Of a DNA stretch of 64,000 nt, positions 46,301 through 59,738 are shown piece after piece. The stretch comes from Dillenia suffruticosa. Taxonomy: Eukaryota; Streptophyta; Magnoliopsida; Dilleniales; Dilleniaceae. The stretch is from positions 15,969,501 through 16,033,500 of the forward strand of contig JAVTVX010000012.1 of assembly GCA_033439265.1 (NCBI GenBank), written 5' to 3'. The position numbers and the translations under genes are program-made. The notes beneath the pieces were generated by a model. That model was not told the DNA's origin. It searched no databases and saw only the letters and a list, made by a program, of their open reading frames with translations. Position 1 is the stretch's first letter; every line of letters begins with the position of its first letter.

Positions 46301-49300
46301 GACATCTGTTATACAATTTTGTAACATGTAACTTGACTTTCTAAAGACTAAATAAACTTTTTAACCTATAACACTTCCCCTACGCTTCTTCAAGTTTTTG
46401 GGCCTCTCTCTCTCTCTACAGTGTTTTTTTTCTATTTAATTCCAGTTTCCCAAACCAAAATTCTTTCATTATTTTTACTCCGTAGTGCTAGGATTTTATC
46501 CTTTGTCTCTGTCTCTGTCTCTCTCTCAATTTATCTTTTTTGTCTCTATCTGTACATGTTGACTTGACAATCCATACATTTCACATATTTATCTTTTTTT
46601 TAACCTATAGAATGCTTTCTATAGCATGCTCGTGGTTGTCAAAACTTACAATAGATGATACACATCTAAATGAGGTATTTCATGCATGTCTTATGTTTGT
46701 ATTATAGGTAAAGCTTTTATTGCGTATGATTCGATATGAATTTACTATACACCATATGCATCTTACTATACATTTTAACCTAACTTTTTATTTCGACTTT
46801 CATCTTTTGTAGCATTTTTCAGAACCTCTATAATAATTTTAGACTATAATGTATGGTGTAGGCCGTTTTTGCGACATTCAAGTTTTCAGGTTGTAAGAGT
46901 AATAAATATAGTTTTGTTATCGGTATTAATGCTATTGTTGACATAAAATTATATATTAGCTTTTTTAAGTAGGCTTTTTGCGGAAAAGTGTAATCAGGTC
47001 TAGGAAATTTAAAAAGTGAAAGTACAAAGGTGAAAACATCTGAGCAAGCAAAAGAGGGAAGTGATTATTCCATTAAAGTAGCTTCCTAGCTTATTTATTG
47101 TTGGTTAAAACTTTAATTTATTTTAATTACATACATACTTGTTAAAAATATATGTTCTATAAAACTTGATTTTAAGTATATTAAATATCTTAGGCATACA
47201 ATATGATCCAAAGAATAAAGGGGAACAGATATGTGCTGCAATACCACATTTTACAGCTATGAGCATGTTGAAGCTTCTTTTGTTGATTTGCCTTTTTCCA
47301 GATTAAGATTTAAAGTAGACCTATCCATGGGGTGAAATTGATTGAAAGGTGCTTTTGAATTCCTAATATAATTTTTCCCAAAATTAAAAAAAAAAAGAAT
47401 TGCTTTTTTTTTTTTTAATAAATGCCAGATACTTGTTCGCTTATGTGGCTTAATATTATTCGATGAAAACTGTGTGACCCTTGTTCTTCATGATGAGTAA
47501 GTATTTTTATTATATCTTAATTTTATTCGACACTCTTCTTTTTTAGATTCTCTTTATATAATTCAAATTTAACTCGGTAGCTTGTATGCATGTGCAACAA
47601 GGATATATTTTCATTTGCTAAAGAAAAAGGCTCACCTTATATTCAAAATATTCTATTAAATATATATGGTTCACAATGGAAATGTGTAGATAGGCATATG
47701 TTCTTTCTTGGAAAGGATACCTTCAAGAATTTGTCCGAGATCTCATTAACAACTTTCCCATCTACCTAATATAAGCCTATTTTCTGTATACAAATTGACA
47801 TCCGTGGATAAGAAGGTTACATACAATTGGAAGTTTTGAATATGCTTTTAAAGAAATATATCAATTGAGAACCTTTCTTTCTATGTTGATCTTACACTAA
47901 ATATTTGCGTAGTTTAAAGAAAGGGTTTTTTTTTTTTTTAATTTTTTGGTAATAAAGATACAAATAAGGAGTCAATTGTGGTGTTGTTAAATGAGATGTT
48001 ATTTTGTGGTTGAGTTGGTAGCTTAGCTGATTAATGCTTTCAGTCTGAATTCGCATGTAATTGTGATGCGTGAATCAATATAGGATTGTTTGCACTCGGT
48101 TGTCCACTTTGGATCAAGTAATTATAATTCTAGCAAATATTTTGATGGGAATCCTTGCCTGAAATTAAAATATAGAGTTCATCAGTTTGTGGGGAATAAA
48201 ATATCTTGTTCAGCTCTCAAGTATTTTAAAAACAATTTAGATTTTGAGCTTTCTTCGTCTTGCTCTGTTGTAATTCTTTCATTACTCATTTGACTTCAAC
48301 TATAAATTACCCATTAAGTGAGGTTATCTGGAGGCTTAAATTTATTCATGAGGGCGTTTTCCTTGATTGTTGTACTCATTAATATCAGAACTAATGCTTT
48401 CTTGTAGGCTAGAAAACCTAATAGGGCTTTATTTCCATGTGTCTAATGTGCCATCAATGCGGTAAGACGAGAGATTATCTATTTTCACATTATAAGGTTG
48501 TTTGTCATTGAGGATCAATTTCTTTTATATGCTTGGAGAGAGATGGGAGTCTGTGGCATCTTTTTAAAGGTTTTCTTCTTTTGTTTTCCACGTGGTAAAA
48601 TGGAAAAAAGAGTGAGCTGTATAAATACATGTACCAATAAACTTAAAACTTTTACATAAAATACTGCACAACCATATTTATGGGCCACATCAAAAATAAA
48701 AAATTTAACCTGCTATCCAAGCTGATGGTTCGGTTGGGCATAACAAGCATAACAAATGGAGAACATGTGCTCATACTATTTGAGAAAGTGCATTGATGCA
48801 GTAGACAAAGAAGGTAGCTCCATGGTAAATTTTTTTTTTTTTTTTAAATGTCGGGAGTATGAAAAAAAAAAAATTGGGGAAAGAAAAGTGGGCGTTAAAA
48901 GTAGTGGACTAAGACATCGAAAGGAGTGTGAGAAATTGTAAATGAGTGAAGTGTACTATATAGGATAACTGAAAAGGAGAGTGACTTGTTTATATATATT
49001 TATTGGCCCAATGATCATATGCTTAAGCTTTTGGGAAAGATGCTGCTCAACTATACATATATATATGGGTCCACACTACTCTGTCCACCCTGAAAATTAA
49101 CAAATCCAACAGAAAGTCTATTAGTGAGTTCCTGTTTTTCCTCCCATGAGTCACCTGGGGTGCAGTTTTTATCATGTTGACAAGTATCTGTTTCTAACTG
49201 GAGTCTCTGTTGTGTCATTGCATGCGTGATGTGAATAGAGGTTTTAGATTCATAATGAACCTTCGGTACTGTTATCCATGTCATCTTAATTTTACATCAA

Positions 49301-49760
49301 CTTTACCACTTGGCCTTGCATAAATCAAAAGACTGACTAATTAATGTTTCTGAGACTGTCTTCATGGGATGAAAATTTTTTTGCCCGAATTTATTATATG
49401 GCACGAGTCTCACATTAAATCTGACTTTTCCATGAGGAACTTGATATTTTCTTAATCCATTCACCTTTTTTTTGGTGCAGTAGATGATACTTATGCTGGT
49501 AATTTTTCCTGCTTTTTATTTGCTGATTATTTTACATGGCATCCATTCTTCAGAGTTACATTTAACTATTTTTTTCCTTTAAACAGTCATTGTCAAGCAG
49601 CATAGAAGGAGGAGCCAAATGGTTGGTCAACAAGGTGAAAGGTCTGTATGTCTTCTAGATTAAACTGTTGAAGTCATTTCATTGTCTCACTTCTATCTTG
49701 TATGCATCATGTGGTTGGGTCAATTTATTGTTCGTTTTTGAGCATAGTGACGACTGCAGG

Positions 49761-49828
<68 letters not shown>

Positions 49829-51067
49829 TTTCCTTTTTATTTGTTTCAAATCACTTTGTCTGTTTGGAGGTTTATGGAAAATGACATTTTGGTTTGAACT
49901 GTGGGGATTTCTTTGATTTACCTTGTGCTATTATTTGGCCACTGTCAATGGCCATATTTGCTGCTTCCCCTGTGGGTCCTCATTTGAGGATGCAATTGTG
50001 GCCGATTGCAGCAAATATCCTATACTCAAGCTAGGATTACACTTTGGTTCCTCATTGCAATCGATGTGCTCAAGATCTTGCAAATGTAGGACTTTGTTCT
50101 CAAATGTTATTCCTATGTGTTTTTGGTTTTGCAATACCTTAGGCTTCATGTTTTTAATTGCATAAGCTAATGCAACTGTTTTTTGTAGTTTTTTAATTAT
50201 ATTTTTTGGGATATGGTTGGACAAGCAGTTGTTTTATCTAGATTGAGGGTTCATCATGAATTTGCATGTTAGGTTGAGTTACATATGTCACAGAATCTGC
50301 TAGGATTACAAAAAAAAAAAACCTTCTAGGTTAAAATATGTCATCGAAAATCATCTTTATGTTTGTCACCTTGTTATCATTCACGATTTCTGTTTTTTTC
50401 TAAATGACATTCTGTAGGTGAGATATTATACCATTTTGTTCATTTTCAAAAAGAGGCCCTCAGATTGCACATTAATTAGCTCGAGAAAGAGCTCCATAGT
50501 CTACATATCATATGGTGCCTGTTTTATTAGCAGTCTCATAGTCAAAAGCTGATCAAACCGAATGAAATCTCACTTGTGTATTGATTTGATGATAGGGATG
50601 ATTGCATTAATTGGGAAGATTTTGTCAGCTATTATTATGTCTTAAAAAATTTGTGTCAAATTTGTGTCTATCCCTGCCCTTTCCTGGTCTGTACAGGGAA
50701 AATGCAGAAGCCATTGCAAGAGCTGCTCAAGGAGTATGACATGGCGATAGGCATATTTCCTCATGATGCAACCAACTATGAGTTCAATGAAGAAACTAAA
50801 AAGCTTACAGTCTTCATACCCTCCATTTGTGAAGTTGGCTACAGAGACCAATCTGTTCTACGGTTTTCTACCACGGTGACAGGATATCTGGAAAAAGGAA
50901 AGCTAGCAGATATTGAAGGAATAAAGACCAAAGTGCTCATTTGGGTGAAAGTGACCTGCATCACAGCCGACGGATCTAAGCTGCATTTCACTGCTGGAAT
51001 GAAGAAAACCCGTAATAGGGATGCTTATGAGGTTCAAAGGAATGGAATCACCGTAGATAAATTCTAA
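43382..51067 (+). CDS. DUF538 family protein, 170 aa, three exons
   Basis: Complete gene. Exons 43,382-43,468, 49,587-49,641 and 50,697-51,067 join in frame to 513 nt (170 residues plus stop). All junctions are GT..AG and introns are 6,118 and 1,055 bp. The product starts [20 protein letters not shown], has [19 protein letters not shown] across exon 2, then the DUF538 domain ([69 protein letters not shown]) and ends GITVDKF. Length and pattern match the Arabidopsis At5g01610 type, whose structure is known but whose biochemical role is not. There is no signal peptide, so it is probably cytosolic. The start was chosen because upstream sequence is non-coding and the family begins at this Met. 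The 5-prime flank has a TATA-like TTATATATT near 43,133. Intron 1 holds RTE LINE debris; intron 2 starts near a long (TA)n run. Confidence 0.93.
44320..45180 (+). mobile_element. RTE-type LINE, 3-prime part of reverse transcriptase gene and tail
   Basis: Within intron 1 of the DUF538 gene, + strand: [59 protein letters not shown], then decayed frames with RLRWFGHVQ in shifted form. This is the C-terminal region found in plant RTE-class polymerases (YLG..I..DG.I..DV.HRI.AGW.KWR..SGV). The tail reads TTGATCCCAAATATTGGGAT then TAAGGC..(TTG)n, the usual RTE 3-prime end. Multiple stops and frameshifts. Truncated at the 5-prime end. Confidence 0.8.
45420..45650 (+). mobile_element. Second RTE LINE 3-prime end
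   Basis: T-rich sequence followed by GTCGACCCCAAACATTGGGA, TTAAGGCTCGGTTTTTTG and TTGTTG. It repeats the end of the element 470 bp upstream, including the ATTTATCTATTGATTTATT block, so either a tandem duplication or a second short insertion. Confidence 0.65.
49764..49822. repeat. (TA)n microsatellite, about 29 units
   Basis: Uninterrupted AT dinucleotide run in intron 2 of the DUF538 gene. Confidence 0.95.
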
Positions 51068-51099
51068 ATGCATGTTCAATTATAATGTTAGTTGCATTC

Positions 51100-52090
51100 T
51101 CAGCAATCTCAGATTTTCCCGAATTCAAAAGTATTACAGCCTGAATGCATGTGAATTGTAAAGATACAATATGTTAAGAGATGTATTCTGGTCCCATCTT
51201 CTGAATTCAACTACAGCAATATGTAAAACATGCTGTTTTGATTGAAAATTGCATCCCCCATTAATAGTGTGGATCATTAGCATATCAGTTTTTATTCGGA
51301 ATTGCATGCATTTCCCTGCAGCACACCTTGCAGGAAGGACACTATCATTTGTGTGAAAACAAGGAGGCCATTTATTTCATTGCTAGTGGGTGGGGATTCA
51401 GACTTGGATTGTATGGGGGCAATTCTGTTCCTATCAATTTCAGTCTATTGGTTTGGCTATGTAAATGAGCATCAAAGGCCATTCCTATCCTTCTAATGAA
51501 TTTATATATCCACTACTGTCTCTTATTCCTTTAAAGGGGCGCTTTTGTTATGTAAATGATCATTCGAATTTTGAAGCATAATTTGGTCTGCCTTTGAACA
51601 AAAGTTCAATCTTGGCCATCTATGAGGAAAATGGTTCGAACCGACTTGTTTCAGCCAAATATTTTGCAGGTTCATCAATAAAATGGCAGAGTCATTGCAC
51701 TTGTGTTGTTTCTCCATTTTTTTTCCCTTTCTCTTTTAACGGGAACTTGTTATAATTGATAGGGGAAGCATCCAAACCAGGTATTGAAGACCACAGCTGA
51801 TTCATCAGAGTTATACAAATTGGTGAGGCCATTGCTATAAAAGCTCATTCCCATCTTTATGTAAAACATTCTGTAAATAAATCAACCATCCATTTCTTTT
51901 CCATGATCAAAATAGCAAAGTCAATTGTGTATACATAGAAACTCTGTCCCCCTCCCCCCATCTGAGTCTAAGGGCAGGTCTCACTGTCTGCTTAGGTGTT
52001 ATTCAATTGCTTCACATTTGATGAAGCAACTTCACTGAGCCTGACCAAATTCCGGTTGGTCGTAAACAGATCCAATAATAGTTTGTGATT
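51100..52090. other. Downstream flank of DUF538 gene, no gene seen
   Basis: 3-prime UTR and intergenic DNA. Frames of about 64 codons are not supported by any motif. Confidence 0.5.
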
Positions 52091-52094
52091 CTTC

Positions 52095-52290
52095 TATTAT
52101 AGAGGGCTATTGGTAACATTGCATGCTTGAAACAAACTTTTTGAAGCTTTATTAGTAGACCAGCAAATTGCAGCAGCGGGTGCGCGAAAAAGCATCCTGG
52201 GGATCCATGCCTCATGAGACCACCATATCCATCCTTCTTCGCTATACTTCGAAAAACGTCTTGAATTGAACCACTTGAGAACAAGCTCAG
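52095..52290 (-). pseudogene. Mitoferrin-like mitochondrial carrier, C-terminal exon fragment
   Basis: The minus strand reads SSGSIQDVFRSIAKKDGYGG and LMR, then after a frameshift near 52,205 WIPRMLFRAPAAAICWSTN and KASKSLFQ. This matches the last repeat of plant mitoferrin-type carriers (family pattern IV.KDGYRGL.RGW.PRMLFHAPAAAICWSTYE..KSFFQ), which move iron across the inner mitochondrial membrane. The rest of the carrier is absent and the frame is broken, so it is a pseudogene fragment. The next roughly 750 bp to copia-3 shows no gene. Confidence 0.75.
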
Positions 52291-53043
52291 AAAACAACTC
52301 CCTCGGATCAAAGAATAAGAATAACATTATTCATCTGTGTTGCATCTATATAACTAGATTACAACTAAAACTATTGACTACAGTACATACGAAATATGCA
52401 GATGGCAAATTAATTTGAAAAACCCAGATTTCAGATCATGGCCGAGTTTTGCGCATGGAAGTGTGCAGCTCAGAAATATAGGCCGGTCTTTTATAACCAT
52501 TGCAATGCCTAATAGGAATACTAGGTTGCTCGAGTTTGGCTTGACCCCAAAGGCAATGGGCTCGAAGTATGGTGACAGTTAATTACCAACCAAAGGTCAA
52601 CCACCCGTACTGTCCCCCACCCACAAGGAAGGTTCTTCTGGAATGTGAATAGAGATATCAGTGACTAAAGTGCTGCTTTTGAAAGCATTAAGCTTAAGAC
52701 CCTAAAACATCACACCCAAATCCTGTAATCCGGAAATTCAAGTTAAGAGACCAAGACATTAGCAACTCCCATGTCCAGCAATTTAACCAAAACATCTAAT
52801 ATTGACATAAACCAAAAGTGGCCTTAACAAACTTCGTTTGAATACTAAAACCAATCGAATTAAGAGAATTTATAGCGAGGTTGCACTTACATTAGGAATA
52901 TTTTAAGATTAAGAACCCGATATTTAAGGGGGGGGGGGAGAGAGAATATTAGAGTGATGAGTGGAAATTTAGAGAAGAGCTTTCTTGCATTTCTCTTTCC
53001 TGTAAGTCGGATGGAGATAAGGCCAGATAAAAGAATCAATTTC

Positions 53044-53558
53044 TGTTGGTAAAATATGCGGGCTTTTACCGTAAGTAATTTGAATTTTAAATCAAGGATA
53101 ACGGGTGATTAATCTATTATCCCCACTCTCCTCTTTTCAAATGTAAGTTAACATGATTCAATTTGAGTTTTTTGAATGAACATAGACCACTATGCACATA
53201 GTTGAGAGAACATCAAGCCAATTGAGAATTGTTTAGAGAGAGGTTATGAGAGACACAATCTAAAAGAGAGACACATATCCTAGAGAGAGAAATAATTGAG
53301 GGGCCGAGAAAATTTCAAGTAAAAAATTTTCTTTATCATTAAGATCACTGAATTTAGGGTTGAGCTATCATGGTATTGTGGTGATGGTTTGATGTTGTGA
53401 TTACCATCCCGATTGAACAATTTGTTCGATAGACTTCGTAGTTCGGTTATTTTGATAGACCTACGTATCGAGTTACGATCCTAAAATTCAAATCCATTTA
53501 TTTTGTGAAAATATTATTTTTATCTTCCATACCTATGTAATTTAGAATAAATCTAATG
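53044..53558 (+). repeat. copia-3 5-prime LTR
   Basis: Starts TGTTGGTAAAATATGCGGGC and ends AATCTAATG (decayed from a CA end). Shares TTTGAGTTTTTTGAATGAACAT, GAGAATTG and CATTTATTTTGTGAAAATAT with the 3-prime LTR. Followed by TTAATATCAGAATATG, a decayed tRNA-Met PBS. Confidence 0.8.
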
Positions 53559-54682
53559 TTAATATCAGAATATGATTAATTTTATTTTCAGAATTTTCAG
53601 AATTTTTAGGATAAAAATATATATGGTAAAATTTAGGGTCCGAAATACGAATAAATTTTGTGAATCCGATAATACCATAAGATTATCCATGACGTAAGAA
53701 TATAATTTTTATTGAATTTTTGGAGTATATTTAGATTATGAAATGTTGGGTCGAATTTTTTGATCATACCAATAACAAAACCTTACCTCAATCGAGTTTA
53801 AAGACATATTGATGCATAAAATGGTTTAGACGTGTTCCTGACACTCAGATCTATCGATTTGAGTGATCAATTAAAAATTGCCTATACAAGAAATTGGGTT
53901 TTCCAACATGGACGAAAAGGATCGCAACAATTGTGTTTAATTCACCAGTTATATAATTTAAATCTTCCAATAAATCTGTTTTGGATGAATGTGGAAATTG
54001 AAATTCATATTACAGTTGAAATCCACTTTATAATCTAGCCAGAAAATGGATTTTCTAGCAGTCGGATCGTGGAGACCCAATTACAGAGAATCGGGTGAAG
54101 AAAACCCAACCCAGACCCACGAGGGCATGCATGTCACACACGCTGAGGCGCATGACGATGCTCAGGGCCGGCGTGTGAAGTTTACATGCACCAAGACACG
54201 TGAAGGCTGGGTCGGGGATTCGAATTGGATCCGACCAGACTGTGTCCCGACTCACATCTCAGGGACTTGGGTCGCATGTGTATAGGCACGTGACCTACGC
54301 GCTGCGCGTCTGGTACATGCACTAGCATGCTACCAGAGTGTGCAAGCACGTGGCAGCCTGCCGTTAGCGCGTGGCGGCCTACTGTCGGCGCGTGGTAGTA
54401 TATAAGCCTCCAAAGGCTCGTCAGGCTGTTTCGGATTGGATTTTTCCATTTTTTTGAGGAACCCACATCAATAATTGTAACTTTTATGGGTTTTGTGTAC
54501 CTAATCAAAATACGGAAGGTAAGATGTAACCCTAAGATGTGGTAAATGGTCCGTTGATCCATTCATTTGCTTTGAGGTTTACATCCGAACTATTTCATAT
54601 TTGTTGATTCAAATGATATACAAAATATATGTATAAGTATCAATAAATCACTAACGTCTCTCTTTTTTGTATATTGGAGACT
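53559..54682 (+). other. copia-3 leader with GC-rich block
   Basis: Shares GTGAATCCGATAATACCA and a TTGGGTTTTCC block with the copia-1 leader in the same order. 54,090-54,410 is GC-rich with repeats such as GCGCGTGG. Small open frames on both strands here are composition effects. Confidence 0.65.
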
Positions 54683-57600
54683 ATGGTTGTATCGAAAACT
54701 AACGTACTAGATCTTTGCAATGGTGATAAACTGAATAGTGACAATTACGATATTTGATACCGAAACATTAAGTTTATCGTTGAGAAGCAAGATCTTTATA
54801 AGATTCTGAAACACGAGATGGTAGAGTCCAGAGAGGGTACCACATCTCAGGTTACGTGGGATCGGGAGGCCTATCGTGCATAAAGAAGGAAGGATAGCCA
54901 ATATAAGGTGATCTTAATTAGTGGTATGCATGATGACGTGATCTCAATTTATAAGTAGTATCCTATGGTTGTATCGATTTAGCTCACTCTAAAAAAGTAT
55001 TATGGTGCTCTCTTTGCTCTTAAGGTGAGAATGCTAACTTTAAGTTTATCACTTATAAGAAAATGACCAATCATATGATGAATCAACATTTGATACAAAT
55101 GTCGAGTATGATCACTAAGCTAAAGAACGTAAGCAACCCGATTTTGGATAACTTTTAGGTGTTGGATGTGATCCAATCATTATCTGATTCATAAGAGATC
55201 ATGAAAATCTATCTCACGCACAACGAGAGTATTCATACTTTCACTAATATGAGTAGGTATTGTGAGTTCGAGCAAGAGTATCTGGAGGCAAGTAGACCGC
55301 ACTTAGGTCATGCTTATGTAGTAAATTCGAGCAAGTGCTCCCATGACACTAAATGTAAATGGCATAAGCATGAGAAAAAACCCCAAGACCCAGGCAAAAT
55401 GAAACCATCTGACAAATCCGACAATACAAAAGTACAGGAAGAATAAGCTTGACAAGTCCAAAGTAAAGTATTACGTATGTGGCAAATTTGATCATTTCGC
55501 TAATGAATGTGATAAGTAAAAAATATATCATTCTTCTTTACATGATTTGAATTTTGTCTCCTCTACTGTGATACTTATCGATTCCTCTCTTTTGTAGATT
55601 ATAGACTCGAGTTATCAACTATGTAGCTCGAGATAGAAGCACGTACATGGAGTTCTGTCGAATGAGTCCTCATGTGAGAAGGATTTACGCGGGGAACGAC
55701 ATTTTTGTTTTCGTTATAGGGATTGACACTTATAAGTTGGAGTTGCGAAGTGACTAGACTCTATATCTACATCTGTACTTTATGCTCTGAATATTAGATA
55801 AAACCTAATTTATGTACTTTGTCTAGATCGCCTTGAATATGTTTTATTTTTTAGAAACTCTACTATTTCTTTAGTTATGACAACTTTTTGATTTGTTTTG
55901 ATTTTGTTTGTGATGGACTATATACGCTGGATTCTATTTCTTTTAATGATAATTCTTATCTTTTTCTATTGCATTTACACCTGATTGTGTTGATGATAAT
56001 GTGAATGTATGACATAGTAGATTTGGACACATAGGGTAAGAGAAGATAAACCAGTTAATTACAAGTGATCTGTTGGACCCACCAACCAGGGTTAAGTTGC
56101 CTATATGTGAGTTTTGTCTAGTTGGCAAAGTTATAAAAAAATCATTTGGCAAGATAATGAAAGCTGGTACTCCATTACAATTGGCTCACTCAGATATTTG
56201 TAACCCTATGAATATAAACATCCAAAATAGAGTCGTATACTTTATTACATTTATAGACGATTATATGCGTTTATGTTACGTTTATTTGATTTCGCATAAG
56301 TCTGAGATATTGGAATATTTCAGGAGATTTGTTAGCGAGATTAAAAATCAGTTAGACTAAAAAGTGAAAACTTTCATAACCGATCGGGAACACGAGTATT
56401 TATCTGAACAATTCAAAAACCTCTATTTCAAAAAAGGTATTACAAAAGAACTTACTATTCCTACTATTTCTTAACTGAATGGAGTAGCAAAGAGAAAGAA
56501 TAAAATTTTGTCGAGATGGTGAGATCTATAATGGTATAGACCAATTTATTCATCTCCTATTGAGGAGATATTTTAATGATTGCAATTTACGCTCTCAACT
56601 ATATTTCATCAAAATCCATAGTTAGTACCCCATAAGGAGGCCGCTTAACTTTAGCCACTTATGACCATTGGGATGTGCCACGCATATTCACGATTCTCGT
56701 ATTCACACTGCAAATTAGACCTATGAGAAAAAAAGTGTATCGTTATGAGATACTCAGAATACTCCAAGGGGCATGTGTTTTTAGATGAGGATACAGATGG
56801 CACTGTTATTGAAATTAGTTCTCGTGATACTATGTTTCTAGAGAATGATTTTCCTAAAAGAGGTGAAATCAATCGAGATTTTACCTTTTATGAGATAGAT
56901 GAACCTAGTGACTCAGCTGAGGCTAATGGCAGGACCCAAGAAATCGTTACGGATCTTGGTTCTAGTGGTAGTGATCCATTAAAAGGTGAAGAGGCTCCCC
57001 CTCCTCGTTATGGATTTTACCTAATTGTCATTTCCCGATTGAGGGTGAAAATCTCATTGTGACTCCTGAGAATGATAAGTAGCTCAAAACGATTTAGGAG
57101 ACTCTTGAAGGGTTTGCAAAGGACTACTGGTTGAAAACCATTAAAAAAGAGATGGATTCTATGAAAATCAACGAGTCTGAGACCTGATTGATTTACCTGA
57201 GGGGAGAAAGACCATTGGTAACAAATGGTTTCTCAAGATCAAGAGAAAGACTAACGGATTGGTGGAGAGAGATAGGATCTATCTGGTAATCAAGGGTTGC
57301 ACTCAGACTAAAGGTGTGGACTACGAGGAGAATTTCTCCCCATTAGTTATATTTATCTCGATTCGTTTACTTTTAATGATTATCGCGAACATCCATTTAG
57401 AGTTATACCAAATAGACATCAAGACTATCTTCCTGAGCAGAAGTTTAGATAATGAGATCTACGTAGAACAGCCATCTGGCTTTGTTCCTATAGGTCATAA
57501 GGATAAAGTCTTTTAACTTTGAAAATCGATATATGGTCTTAAACACTCATCTGGACAATGGTATCTGAAATTTCATGAGAAGATAATATCTTATGATTTC

Positions 57601-58635
57601 ATAATGATCGATGAGAATCATTATGTATTTAATACATTTTACTAATTCCTTTGTGATCATGTCATTATATGTGGATGATATTTTGTTGGTCGGGTACAAA
57701 GAGTATCTGATGACCATCAAATCATACTTATCATCAAGTTTTGATATAAAAGACATAGGTAAGACTCAATTCATTATCGAAATTAGGATCCAAAAAGATT
57801 GCTCGAGATGAGTATTGACTCTTTCACAAGTGTCTTACATCAAAAAGATTTTTGGGTATTTTGGGATAAGCAATTGTAACCCCATAGATACTCTCATCGC
57901 TAAAGGTAAATACCTGAATCTTGACATGTATCTTAAAACTTAGGGAAAAAAAATAAGATGAGTAAAATCTCTTATGGCATTACAGTGGGCAGTCAGATAT
58001 ATGCAATATTGTGTACACAATCAAACATTTGTTTTGTAGTGGTATGGTGAGTAGATACCAATCGAATCCTGAAAAAAGTCACTAGAGTATAGTAAAAAGG
58101 ATTCTGAGATATATAAAGGGAATTGTAGACCTATTCTTATGTTATGGAGGAAGTGATTTGCGTCTCATTGGATATTCAGATGCCGATTGAAGCCATGATC
58201 TAGATGAATACAAATCGATATTAGGTTTTGTTATCTTGCTCAATAATGGTATCATATCATAGAGTAGCAAAAAGCATACTTGTGTATTCTATCTATGATG
58301 GAGTTTGAGTTTGTAGCATACTCAATAACAGTTCATGAGAGTGGTTGATTTTGAAAATTTCTGGATAAATTAGAGATTGTAATAAATTGTGGAAGGCTAG
58401 TAATGATTTACTGTGATAATCAGGTTGCGATTGTCTACATCTAAGACCTTAAATATCACAATAGGATCAAACACATTGATACAAGATATCAATTTGTGAG
58501 GACATCATTGAGAAGGGTAAAGTAACGATTAAGTGTATTTCCACATACAGTGTGGTAGTTAACCCCTTCACCAAATTCATTACGAGAGATTTTTTTGTAA
58601 GACATAGAGAATCTTTAGGTTTACTTATATTTTGA
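54683..58635 (+). pseudogene. copia-3 gag-pol polyprotein, many stops
   Basis: Plus strand from MVVSKTNVLDL at 54,683. gag to about 55,440; zinc knuckle YVCGKFDHFANECDK at 55,470-55,518; protease remnant near 55,600 (IDSS instead of DSG); integrase at 56,000-56,500 (HSRFGHIG, CEFCLVGKVIKKSFGK, FIDDYMRLCYVYLISHKSE); linker at 56,740-57,050; RT at 57,260-57,820 (QIDIKTIFLS, SLYVDDILLVG, SSSFDIKDIGKTQF); RNase H at 58,130-58,635 (GYSDAD, then YCDNQV) ending RHRESLGLLIF. More than ten stops and several frameshifts. Collinear with copia-1 throughout. Confidence 0.88.
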
Positions 58636-59738
58636 TATTTTTCATTATGAACTATATTGATATTTTGATACTTATTGTTACATATGATATATGTGTATTA
58701 TTCAGTTATTTATTTATTGTATATATTTGTTATCATATATTTTGATATATAATAAAAGGATATGTCAGACAAACAAGGTTAACTCTCACACACGAATGAC
58801 CGCCTTCAACTCTAAATGAGTAGGAATGAAATAGTTTTTAGTCATAAGAGGTTTTGAAAGTGGCCATTCTAAAACATAAATCACCCTGATATGTATTCAG
58901 GATAAGATCATATGCGATATGACCAACATATACATACCTACATTCATGTTGTCTGTAAGTAACCAAGTTTAAGATCTTATATAATGCGTTTAGTGATATC
59001 TTCTCTGAAATCTTTGAGTAGTTTTATGTGTAGATTAAACCATATACCTAGACAGTATTAGAGAAATCTAATATGTGTCCTTTTGAGAAATAGAGGATTA
59101 ACACTGTAGCACAGTTTCATACCGCATGTGATAAATCAACTATGAGATAGTATGAGTTATTATTTAAAATGATGATGTGATCTTAATCCCCGTGCCCCAC
59201 AATACGAGACCTAAGACCCATTAGATGGGTTCAATAGTACTCTTATCACTTTCAACTATTTCTTGAAGTTTTGATTCAGTGTATGCTACTTTAGTTTACT
59301 TATTAATGGTTTGGAATATAATGAAATCTGCAAGATAGGTTTAGGAAAACCACTGAATTGAGATAGATAGATTCTAATAGGGAAAAGGAAAATCAATTGA
59401 TATTAAATTATTGTGTTGTATTCACCGATAGATTTATTATGTTTATCTATGGTGGGATTCAAATATAATAATGAATATATAGTCAAACAATGATTAGAGA
59501 TCACTTTCGATGAAGAAAGTAGTTCAATTATTGACTTTGGAGTACAACGAATTCTTTTTGTATTAACGGTGGTTTTTCAATTATCCTGATAGCTACATTG
59601 AGAAGTCTTTGTTAGGAGGTGTACTCACCAATCGCATGACACCCAGCCCTATATGAAAATCTATCAGAGTGATGTGAAAGATCACATAAATTGTGATCTT
59701 ATGACACATGTAAAATATTTTCATATGCAAGTACGAAA
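58636..59738 (+). other. copia-3 long 3-prime non-coding region
   Basis: About 1.1 kb, related along its length to copia-1 4,855-6,014. Includes the palindrome at 58,906-58,924 and ends with PPT-like GCAAGTACGAAA. Confidence 0.6.

Noticed and set aside
48003..48060. tRNA- or SINE-like stretch (GTGGTTGAGTTGGTAGC..CTGAATTCGCATG)
   Set aside because: A and B boxes are loosely similar but no cloverleaf closes and no second copy is seen.
49668..49916. Open frames rich in Ile-Tyr
   Set aside because: Translation of the (TA)n microsatellite in an intron.
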